Origin: Candidatus Heimdallarchaeota archaeon
GTDB lineage: Archaea > Asgardarchaeota > Heimdallarchaeia > Heimdallarchaeales > Heimdallarchaeaceae
Direction: 5' to 3'
DNA length: 8,485 nucleotides
NCBI GenBank assembly: GCA_030628305.1
Contig: DAOVRE010000054.1
Span: 1-8,485, forward strand
In this document: positions 1 to 5,617 of the stretch, piece after piece
Layout of the letters: each line of letters opens with the position of its first letter
Position numbering within the stretch: position 1 is the first letter of the stretch
Position numbers and translations under genes: made by a program
Notes under the pieces: model-generated
Database searches by the model: none
What the model saw: the letters and a program-made list of their open reading frames with translations, nothing else
Told to the model about the DNA's origin: nothing

Positions 1-77
1 AGAATAAAATAGCTTTCAGATATTCTTTGTATAACTCCTAATTCTTCTGCTTTCAATGGTTTAGGAGATTTTGACAA
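1..77 (-). CDS. possible 5' fragment of an unidentified gene (runs off left edge)
   Basis: Reading the minus strand downstream of the sirtuin stop, one frame stays open from a TAA near position 100 to the left edge. It can start at a TTG at 77 or another TTG at 56. The first 25 residues begin LSKSPKPLKAEELGVIQRIS, a charged, helix-prone stretch that looks like an ordinary soluble N-terminus. The gap to the sirtuin stop is 26 nt, so it could be a co-transcribed downstream gene. No ATG and no clear ribosome-binding site are present, and the inverted repeat at 51-90 overlaps the proposed start. I do not recognise a family. A short open stretch like this could also be chance. Confidence 0.25.
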   Translation of the reverse strand, partial: MSKSPKPLKAEELGVIQRISESYFI

Positions 78-90
78 GATACCATTGAAA
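51..90. repeat. 10-bp perfect inverted repeat (hairpin, 20-nt loop)
   Basis: TTTCAATGGT at 51-60 is exactly repeated in inverse as ACCATTGAAA at 81-90, separated by 20 nt. Transcribed from the minus strand it lies just after the sirtuin stop codon. It could form a hairpin in the sirtuin 3' end or at the start of the possible next gene. There is no T-run after it, so it is not a bacterial-type terminator. Stems this short arise by chance in AT-rich DNA. Confidence 0.4.
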
Positions 91-103
91 ATTCGTTACC
101 CAT

Positions 104-862
104 TTACAGGATTTTCTTTAGTTTTTCTACAACTTGAGGTAATATTTTCCCCGCCCTATTCGCAACTACAATGTCTGCTAAATCATCTTGTGTTGTTGGA
201 TCAATGTTAATGATTATCAGTTTTGTTCCATTCTTTTTTGCTTTTCGGGGAAAATTAGATGCAGGTTGAACTGATAAACTAGAACCAATAACTAGCATTA
301 AATCACACTTTGCAGCATGCTCCTTAGATATTTTCATTTCCTTTTCAGGCATAGGATCATTGAAATTTACAACAGATGAAATAATCCTTCCTTCACACTT
401 TGAACACACTGGTTGATTAGCTTGTTGAGGTTCAGTTCTGAAACCTCTCCCATGAAGTTCTCTATCCCATTTAACTTCAACTCTTGTATATCGTGTATCG
501 CAATCAATACACTTCATCAAGTTATAATTCCCATGTAGTTCCGCTATTAGGGATGAATCAACCCCAGATTCTAAGTGGAGATTGTCAACGTTTTGTGAGA
601 TTAGAAATTTCATCAGTCCCATATCTTGAAGTTCTTTGATCGCATAATGAGCTTCATTCGGTTTAACTTCATCGAAATGTTTTCCATATTTGGGAGGAAG
701 TCCTTTATCTTTTCGTGTCCATATGCCATCTTTTCCTCTATAATCTGAAAGACCAGATTCTGTACTTATCCCCGCACCAGTAAAGACAACTAGATACGTG
801 GAATTCTTTATCATTTCAGCAATCTTGTTGATATCTCTTTCAATTTGGGAAATATGGTCCAT
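104..862 (-). CDS. SIRT6/SIRT7-like (class IV-type) sirtuin, NAD-dependent protein deacylase
   Basis: A complete 252-residue sirtuin starting at ATG (862). It is expected to remove acyl groups from protein lysines using NAD+, giving nicotinamide and O-acyl-ADP-ribose. The Rossmann-fold signature TGAGIS is at 28-33, SDYRG at 39-43, the SQNVDNLH NAD/substrate motif at 89-96, the catalytic His at 110 (ELHGN), zinc-binding Cys at 118, 121, 153 and 156, and GSSLSV at 193-198. The short segment after DYRG (GIWTRKDKGLPPKYG) and the later SSVVNFND match SIRT6/SIRT7 (GVWT...KG; TIVHFGE) better than the usual prokaryotic sirtuins, which carry a longer cofactor loop. Substrate is unknown; histones or Alba-type chromatin proteins would be a guess. 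It is divergent from the M20 peptidase. A TATA-like box 27 nt before the ATG suggests a leaderless mRNA. Sirtuin identity is near certain; the class IV assignment is from remembered motifs. Confidence 0.95.
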   Translation of the reverse strand: MDHISQIERDINKIAEMIKNSTYLVVFTGAGISTESGLSDYRGKDGIWTRKDKGLPPKYGKHFDEVKPNEAHYAIKELQDMGLMKFLISQNVDNLHLESGVDSSLIAELHGNYNLMKCIDCDTRYTRVEVKWDRELHGRGFRTEPQQANQPVCSKCEGRIISSVVNFNDPMPEKEMKISKEHAAKCDLMLVIGSSLSVQPASNFPRKAKKNGTKLIIINIDPTTQDDLADIVVANRAGKILPQVVEKLKKIL

Positions 863-884
863 ACAATTTATAGCTATGATTGCA

Positions 885-893
885 TTTTAAAAA
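885..893 (-). promoter_or_regulatory. TATA-like box for the sirtuin gene
   Basis: TTTTTAAAA on the minus strand is centred 27 nt upstream of the ATG at 862. That is the archaeal TATA-to-start distance, so transcription would begin at or next to the start codon (leaderless). No Shine-Dalgarno sequence is present, which agrees. Confidence 0.5.
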
Positions 894-914
894 TCGTTCT
901 AAATACCGATATTG

Positions 915-922
915 ATTTAATA
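915..922 (+). promoter_or_regulatory. weak TATA-like box for the M20 peptidase gene
   Basis: GATTTAATAG around 914-923 is the best TATA-like element between the divergent sirtuin and peptidase genes on this strand. It would place the transcript start near 945 and give a leader of about 12 nt. The match is weaker than for the minus-strand genes, and other AT-rich stretches nearby could serve. Confidence 0.25.
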
Positions 923-956
923 GTAGAATATTCAATTACATTAGTGTTGAAGTAGA

Positions 957-2315
957 ATGGATAACAAACACATAGAGGAAACATATCAACTTCTTATAGA
1001 ATTGATACAAAATAAATGTATTAATCCTCCAGGGGATGAAATGAAATCAATTAGAACAATTGAAAAATTTCTTAAAAGCAAGAGAGTTAACTGTAAAATA
1101 TTTGAATCTGCAAAAAATCGAGCAAATTTAGTAGCTGTAATTCCTGGAACGAATAAAGAAGATTCGGGTTTAATTTTTGGACCTAGTCATGTAGATGTTG
1201 TCCCAGTAACTAAACCTGATGACTGGAAGGAGAACCCATTTGGAGGTGTAATAAAGGACGGCTATATTTGGGGGAGAGGTACATTAGATATGTTATTCAT
1301 TGTTGCTTCACAGGTTCAAGCATTCGTTTTGCTCTCACAAGAAAAATTCAAACCAAAAGGAGATTTGGTTCTGTTTATTGTAGCAGATGAAGAAACAGGG
1401 GGGGCGTGGGGAGCTGATTGGATGATTAAGAATCATTCCAATGAGTTAAGCATCAATAACCGTAAGATGTTTGCAGTAACTGAAGCTGGTGGTGTTCAGA
1501 TTAGTAAAGATAAATTTGTAATTATTAATGGTGAAAAGGGTGCAACAAGTTTAAAACTGAAGTTTCAAGGAACTCCCGGTCATGGTAGCGCACCTTATTC
1601 AAGTGATAATGCTGTGCACAAGGTGTCCAAAGCAGCACTTTACCTTACAGATTATTGCGACAACAAAATACCTATTGATACAACCTTTATTAGAAATTTA
1701 GTTAAGGGTCTAGGGATGAATTTCATTCTAAGGTCGTTAATCACAAATAAAAAACTACTTCCAATTATTCTCAAAATCCTCAATAAAAAAGATCCTGAAA
1801 TGCCAAAGGTTTTACACAGCTTAAGCAGAATGACCATATCACCAAACATTATACAAGGTGGAAAGAAAATCAACATAATTGCTTCAGAAGCCAGCTTAGA
1901 AATAGATGTTAGGACACTTCCAGGTCAAGATTATGATTATGTTGTTTTTCATGTTAAGAAAGCGTTAAAAGAACTCGCAGATGAAGTAATTATCGAGAGG
2001 GTTGAAGCAGAAGAAGGCATAGCGTCAACAGGTACAGCTAGCCCAGTAGAATCCGATTTTGTTACAGCAATGAGAAATGCTATTCGAAAAGATTTTCCAA
2101 ATGCGAGCTTAGTTCCCTTAATTGCAAGTGGGGCAACTGATGGAAGATTTTTACGAGAAAAAAATGTAGACACATATGGATTTGCTCTTTTCAATCCAGA
2201 AACACCAATGAATGAAATTGTTAGTTTAGCTCATGGAGTTGATGAGAGAATTAGCTTGAAAACGGTAGAGCTTTCGCTGAATGTGTATTACAATTTAGCT
2301 AAAGAATTTCTTTGA
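957..2315 (+). CDS. M20-family zinc metallopeptidase/deacylase (ArgE/DapE/CPS-like)
   Basis: A complete 452-residue cytosolic M20-family di-zinc hydrolase; these remove amino acids or acyl groups from small peptides and N-acyl amino acids. First metal-site motif GPSHVDVVP has His78 and Asp80. WGRGTLDML supplies bridging Asp111, DEETGG the general base Glu145 and metal ligand Glu146, TEAGG Glu176, and SLAHGVDE His426. The inserted dimerisation domain (about 190-320) carries GTPGHGS with His209. SGATDGRFLR (391-400) is the conserved segment before the last ligand. So all expected metal ligands are present and the enzyme should be active. The usual Lys after GRGxxDM is Leu113 here. The length (about 450) and GRGTLD wording fit the carboxypeptidase S/PM20D1-like branch slightly better than DapE proper, but the substrate cannot be read. 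It is a single gene that ends 23 nt from a convergent neighbour. Confidence 0.93.
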   Translation: MDNKHIEETYQLLIELIQNKCINPPGDEMKSIRTIEKFLKSKRVNCKIFESAKNRANLVAVIPGTNKEDSGLIFGPSHVDVVPVTKPDDWKENPFGGVIKDGYIWGRGTLDMLFIVASQVQAFVLLSQEKFKPKGDLVLFIVADEETGGAWGADWMIKNHSNELSINNRKMFAVTEAGGVQISKDKFVIINGEKGATSLKLKFQGTPGHGSAPYSSDNAVHKVSKAALYLTDYCDNKIPIDTTFIRNLVKGLGMNFILRSLITNKKLLPIILKILNKKDPEMPKVLHSLSRMTISPNIIQGGKKINIIASEASLEIDVRTLPGQDYDYVVFHVKKALKELADEVIIERVEAEEGIASTGTASPVESDFVTAMRNAIRKDFPNASLVPLIASGATDGRFLREKNVDTYGFALFNPETPMNEIVSLAHGVDERISLKTVELSLNVYYNLAKEFL

Positions 2316-2338
2316 CAAAAGAAAAGGAAAAAAAGAGA
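2316..2338 (-). terminator. U-rich tract ending the zinc-ribbon membrane protein transcript
   Basis: Directly after the stop of the minus-strand gene, the minus strand reads TCTCTTTTTTTCCTTTTC, including a run of seven T. Archaeal RNA polymerase terminates at such U-rich tracts without needing a hairpin. The 23-nt convergent gap offers no equivalent tract for the plus-strand peptidase gene. Confidence 0.45.
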
Positions 2339-3046
2339 TTATATCTGACTCCCACAATTAGTGCAGAATCTAACATCGCTCTCCATATCTGCCCCACAAT
2401 TCTGACATACTTTGGTTCCCATTGGAGTTATTGTTGCAGGTGCTTGAGTTGTATAAGAAGGAGGTTGATAAGGAGTGTAAATCTGTCTAGAATCATGTGT
2501 TGAAGGTTGAGAATACGGTTGTTGAGTTTTACTCCTTCTGGATCGCCTAAACAGAAATATACCAATCAAACCACCAATAATTACTACAGCAATAACTACA
2601 TACCATATAGTATTCAAACCACCTGTATTTGAAGGGTCAAACGTAATTGTTACTGATATGGTATAACTGGCTGGATTTACTCCCCAATTCAATAAACAAA
2701 AATCATAAGTTCCCCTGTCCAAGATAAATGTCATTGTTCTTGTTAACACATCTTCTGCATTATAGTACCATTCTGGATAAGGTCCTTCATCATTATTCCA
2801 GTCTTCTAAATCAGGGTCATCACAAACACCAAATTCAACGGGCTCACTTGAACTCAAAATAACAGTTACACTAGTATCATAACATGAAATATCTCTACGA
2901 TAGAGAACAAAATACCCCCCATTTAGAATGTCATTATCAGAGACAATAGTTTCTGTTTCAGGTTCTATTTGAGCCAGAGCAATGTTTGAATAAACTAATA
3001 ACATAAAAAATCCAATTAATAATAATTTTTTCCTCAATGTATCCAC
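2339..3046 (-). CDS. signal-peptide, single-pass membrane protein with cytoplasmic C-terminal zinc ribbon
   Basis: About 235 residues from GTG (3046). TTG at 3073 (+9 residues) and TTG at 3037 (a very canonical signal peptide starting MRKKLLLIG) are alternatives. A signal peptide at about 1-25 ends in NIALA before Gln. Residues 26-147 form an acidic, beta-rich outside domain with three Cys (55, 75, 117) and many Trp/Tyr. A transmembrane helix at about 148-166 is followed by RRSRR, a stop-transfer signal placing the rest inside. Then come a Pro/Gln/Tyr/Ser-rich flexible linker (about 172-213) and a terminal zinc ribbon CQNCG-X8-FCTNCG (Cys 214, 217, 228, 231). I do not recognise the outside domain; its layout is reminiscent of small jelly-roll or Ig-like sandwiches. 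The zinc ribbon could bind a cytosolic partner or nucleic acid. Function unknown; the architecture is clear. Confidence 0.85.
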   Translation of the reverse strand: MDTLRKKLLLIGFFMLLVYSNIALAQIEPETETIVSDNDILNGGYFVLYRRDISCYDTSVTVILSSSEPVEFGVCDDPDLEDWNNDEGPYPEWYYNAEDVLTRTMTFILDRGTYDFCLLNWGVNPASYTISVTITFDPSNTGGLNTIWYVVIAVVIIGGLIGIFLFRRSRRSKTQQPYSQPSTHDSRQIYTPYQPPSYTTQAPATITPMGTKVCQNCGADMESDVRFCTNCGSQI

Positions 3047-3147
3047 CCTATAACCATTTTTAATTTCAATCAAATTAATGTTGAGATAAATGAAATTTCC
3101 AAGGAACAGTTAGAAAAAATTAGCCTTATCAATTTCTTAAACCTTTC

Positions 3148-3155
3148 TAAATATA
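3148..3155 (+). promoter_or_regulatory. TATA-like box for the YdjM-like gene
   Basis: TAAATATA within CTAAATATATTTTC, preceded by ACCTTT, is a good archaeal TATA match. It puts the transcript start near 3178 and leaves a leader of about 29 nt before the ATG at 3207. A nearly identical CTAAATATATTTG occurs on the minus strand at 6303-6316 near the HAD gene start. Confidence 0.4.
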
Positions 3156-3206
3156 TTTTCTAGTATAGCGAAAGAATTATCTTTATCAAGTTATATCGAA
3201 CCTTAG

Positions 3207-3794
3207 ATGCGTCCAACAACCCATTTCCATAGTGCTCTATTTCTACTGGGAATAATCTACCTTAATGTTCCAGATTTCTCATGGATACTAGGACTTATCT
3301 TTTTAGCTGGCAGCGTATTGATTGATCTGGATAGCTTTTTATCAGCATTTCTCAAAGAAAAAAATCATCGTTTTTACGTATTTCACTCTTTACTATTTTG
3401 GATATTCATATCAGTAATTTTCTTAATTCTCAGATATACTACTACAGAATTCTTTGATTATTTTCTTTATTTCAGTCTTGGAGCAATCTGGCATCTTCTA
3501 TTTGATTTATTAGATTGGGGGATTCCTCTCTTACCTTTACCAAAGTTTCGAAAAATCTATTTGGGGATACTTAAAGAGGAAAATTTAGAAGTTAGACCCG
3601 AATATTTCTTTCTGAAAAAATACTGGAATAGTAAAGTGATGATTTTTGTAGAATTATTGTTTTTCGCACTTTCATTTCTAGGATGGTTTCTCATTCCAGT
3701 TCAGCTAATCATCGGAACTGCATGTATTGGATTAGCAACATATATGTTCTTCCTTTTTGAGATGAAATTATTGATTAAAATGAGAGATAAATGA
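3207..3794 (+). CDS. multi-pass membrane protein, YdjM/DUF457-like putative metal-dependent hydrolase
   Basis: A complete 195-residue hydrophobic protein. An in-frame TAG immediately precedes the ATG, which is therefore the first possible start. About five membrane helices are visible (roughly 10-45, 59-77, 85-103, 143-160, 163-183). Polar residues inside or beside them follow the DUF457/YdjM pattern: His6 and His8 at the N-terminus, an acidic pair in LIDLD (Asp40, Asp42), HRFYVFHS (His54, His60) and WHLLFDLLDWG (His96, Asp100, Asp103). In that family these are thought to bind metal at the membrane, sometimes described as inner-membrane metal-dependent hydrolases; the substrate is unknown. 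The HRG-THS form of the motif is altered (HRF...FHS), so the assignment is by pattern and moderate. It converges on the methyltransferase with a 12-nt gap. Confidence 0.75.
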   Translation: MRPTTHFHSALFLLGIIYLNVPDFSWILGLIFLAGSVLIDLDSFLSAFLKEKNHRFYVFHSLLFWIFISVIFLILRYTTTEFFDYFLYFSLGAIWHLLFDLLDWGIPLLPLPKFRKIYLGILKEENLEVRPEYFFLKKYWNSKVMIFVELLFFALSFLGWFLIPVQLIIGTACIGLATYMFFLFEMKLLIKMRDK

Positions 3795-3806
3795 ATTTAT
3801 TGTGAA

Positions 3807-4706
3807 CTATTTTTTGAATTTCTGTCTTGCTTTTTCTACTAATTCATCTGGTCTTTTACTGTATTGCTTATAATCTTGTCCTAGTGTTATGTTCAAGATG
3901 TTTTCTGCAATGATTTCATTTAATGAATGATTGATTTCATACCCTAAGAAATGGCGATAAGAACTGAGTGATGCAGCAGCTGTTGTGCCATTACCCATAA
4001 AAGGATCAAGTATCAGATCTCCGGGTTCACTGCCAAAGTCGATACATCGCTGAACTACCTGTATAGGAAGCTTAGTTGCATTTTTCTTTTTACCTCTTTG
4101 GTACCCTCTATTTATTTCCCAAACATCTAGTGGATAATGTTCAATTTTATTGAAGAAGTATTTCTTCTCATCTTTAACAGCAAAAAGAATGTGATAATGA
4201 CTAGTAACGAATTTTCTCTTGGTAAAAACACCAAATTGGTATTTCCAAACTATGTCATTTATCAGTTTTAGATTACTTTCTCTAAGAGCATTAAGAATGT
4301 CCACTAAATTCGTCCAACCACTAAATATCCAAACACCTGCATCTTCCTTTAAAACTCTAGGAAGTTCCTTGATCCAGTTTTTGCAGAAGGAAGAATAATC
4401 ACTTATTTCAACGTCTTGATATCCTTTTGCAACCAAATCACTATTACGATTGTAAAGAACTTCCATTTCCCCAAAATTAAGTCCAAAGGGCGGATCAGCT
4501 ACGATCATATCAATACTTTCTGGTGGTAGTTTTCTTAATTCTTGAACACAATCATCAAAAAAGACCTTATCAACCTCAAAAGAATATTCTCGGTCTAGAA
4601 ACATCTTCTCAGCTTCTGCTTTTGACCAATCATATGTTGGTTTGAATTCAGCTGCAGCTTTGTGAGGAACATAACTGTTCCTCCTTTTTAGATGATTAGA
4701 ATTCAT
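3807..4706 (-). CDS. beta-class amino DNA methyltransferase (N4-cytosine or N6-adenine), orphan
   Basis: A complete 299-residue S-adenosylmethionine-dependent DNA methyltransferase. The catalytic motif IV, ADPPFGLNFG (DPPF at 71-74), comes before the AdoMet motif I, LDPFMGNGTT (233-241), which is followed by YEIN (256-259) with the ribose-binding Glu257. That order is the beta class. TKLPIQVVQRCI (211-222), just before motif I, is motif X. HYHILFAVK (170-178) fits the segment with motifs VI-VIII. The first 48 residues are a basic/charged extension before VFFDDCVQELRKLP. DPPF does not decide between N6-adenine and N4-cytosine. No restriction endonuclease or specificity subunit lies next to it, so it looks like an orphan enzyme with a regulatory or protective role. 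A TATA-like box lies about 29 nt upstream, and AAGGAA lies 9 nt before the ATG. Confidence 0.92.
   Translation of the reverse strand: MNSNHLKRRNSYVPHKAAAEFKPTYDWSKAEAEKMFLDREYSFEVDKVFFDDCVQELRKLPPESIDMIVADPPFGLNFGEMEVLYNRNSDLVAKGYQDVEISDYSSFCKNWIKELPRVLKEDAGVWIFSGWTNLVDILNALRESNLKLINDIVWKYQFGVFTKRKFVTSHYHILFAVKDEKKYFFNKIEHYPLDVWEINRGYQRGKKKNATKLPIQVVQRCIDFGSEPGDLILDPFMGNGTTAAASLSSYRHFLGYEINHSLNEIIAENILNITLGQDYKQYSKRPDELVEKARQKFKK
3810..3815 (+). terminator. possible U6 terminator of the YdjM-like transcript
   Basis: A run of six T begins 16 nt after the plus-strand stop, inside the 3' end of the convergent methyltransferase gene. It is where an archaeal transcript could end, but the Lys codons of the opposite gene also explain the run. 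Confidence 0.25.
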
Positions 4707-4731
4707 TTGTTATAATTCCTTAAAATGCCTA

Positions 4732-4739
4732 ATTTAAAA
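4732..4739 (-). promoter_or_regulatory. TATA-like box for the methyltransferase gene
   Basis: TTTTAAAT on the minus strand is centred about 29-30 nt before the ATG at 4706, predicting a leader of only a few nt. It lies in the 66-nt gap after the nitrilase stop, so the methyltransferase can be transcribed on its own. Confidence 0.45.
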
Positions 4740-4772
4740 CTCTTTTTTAACAAACCATCTAGTTAAATTTGA

Positions 4773-5573
4773 TTACTCTACAAGTTTTGAATACATTTTA
4801 CTCCTTCTATCTAATAAAATGTTATTTCTTTCATTAAGCCATTTGTTGCGAGCAATTTCTATATCTATTTCAACAATTCTGATTTCTTCAGTATTCACAC
4901 CAGCACTAGCTAACAAGTCCATGTTAGGAGAAGTGATTTGACTCTGACCTGTAAATGTCAACTCAATACCACCATTTTCTTCAGTACCTGTTCGATTAGA
5001 AGTAATTGTAAATATCCTATTTTCTATAGATCTTGCTAACATAGTTGTTTGGCTATAAGGTAAAACTAAATTCGCGGAGTGTGCTAAAATATCAATACCT
5101 TCTAGAGCTAACACTCTAGTCGCTTCTGGGAAAATCCAGTCAAAACAAACTAACATGCCAATTTTCATTCCCTTAACTTCAAAGGATTCTAAGGGTCCAT
5201 TTCCAGGTTGAAAAAACAGTTTTTCTCTATCGAACAAGTGTATTTTTTGGTATTTTCCTATAAATCCATCTGGACCAATAAGAACAGAAGAGTTGTAAAA
5301 GTTTTCTTCTTTTCTTTCGCAAATTCCACAAACTATTACTGAATTTCTAGATTGAGTTATTTCTGATAATTTTTCTACGAACATACCATCTGGAATTGTT
5401 TCGCTTGCTTTCAATAGCTCATCCTTACTTGAAAAAACATATCCTGAATTTGCTAATTCCGGTAAAACCAGTAAATCGAAATCTGGTGCCTTTTCTATCA
5501 TTGAAGACAATTTATCTAGATTGCTTTCAACTTGACCAAAAAGGGGTTTGAACTGAAGAAAACCAATTTTCAT
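4773..5573 (-). CDS. carbon-nitrogen hydrolase (nitrilase superfamily), Pyrococcus nitrilase-like
   Basis: A complete 266-residue cytosolic nitrilase-superfamily enzyme, the normal size for a single-domain member. The Glu-Lys-Cys triad is intact: Glu39 in LPELANSGY, Lys110 in GKYQKIHLFDRE and Cys143 in LVCFDWIFPE; the helper Glu117 is present too. Many stretches recall the Pyrococcus enzymes (PH0642 and the P. abyssi nitrilase): GKYxKIHLFxREKxFFxPG, CFDWxFPExxRxLAL, HxANLVxPY and ARNKxLNxxNxxxxDRR. The superfamily hydrolyses C-N bonds in nitriles or amides. The P. abyssi homologue is reported to act on small aliphatic nitriles, but amidase activity is equally possible here, so I give no substrate. 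The start is fixed by ATG at 5573 and its well-placed TATA box. It follows the HAD gene by 44 nt but probably has its own promoter. Confidence 0.92.
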   Translation of the reverse strand: MKIGFLQFKPLFGQVESNLDKLSSMIEKAPDFDLLVLPELANSGYVFSSKDELLKASETIPDGMFVEKLSEITQSRNSVIVCGICERKEENFYNSSVLIGPDGFIGKYQKIHLFDREKLFFQPGNGPLESFEVKGMKIGMLVCFDWIFPEATRVLALEGIDILAHSANLVLPYSQTTMLARSIENRIFTITSNRTGTEENGGIELTFTGQSQITSPNMDLLASAGVNTEEIRIVEIDIEIARNKWLNERNNILLDRRSKMYSKLVE

Positions 5574-5594
5574 AACTGGATTTAAAATTCAATA

Positions 5595-5602
5595 TATTTA
5601 AA
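5595..5602 (-). promoter_or_regulatory. strong TATA box for the nitrilase gene (leaderless)
   Basis: TTTAAATA on the minus strand, inside ATATATTTTAAATATATT, is centred 25-26 nt upstream of the ATG at 5573. It is the best TATA match in the window. With archaeal spacing, RNA synthesis would start at the ATG itself. The box lies in the 44-nt gap after the HAD stop, separating the two transcription units. Confidence 0.6.
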
Positions 5603-5617
5603 ATATATGCAATCGTT

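Noticed and set aside
1652..1876. 74-residue open frame on minus
   Set aside because: Lies wholly antisense inside the M20 peptidase, which has a clear family match. The translation has no recognisable features.
1949..2194. 81-residue open frame on minus
   Set aside because: Antisense shadow of the M20 catalytic domain. Ser/Ala/Thr-rich composition is as expected from reverse reading of a real gene.
2312..2503. 63-residue open frame on plus with several Cys
   Set aside because: Antisense to the zinc-ribbon and linker codons of the minus-strand membrane protein. Its Cys residues are a by-product of that, and it needs a TTG start overlapping the M20 stop.
3807..4706. Restriction-modification or defence island around the methyltransferase
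   Set aside because: Its neighbours are a nitrilase-like hydrolase and a YdjM-like membrane protein. No nuclease, helicase or specificity subunit is in the window.
104..5573. Linking sirtuin-made nicotinamide to the nitrilase-fold enzyme as an NAD salvage system
   Set aside because: Nicotinamidases belong to a different fold (isochorismatase-like), the genes are far apart, and nothing in the sequence supports the link.
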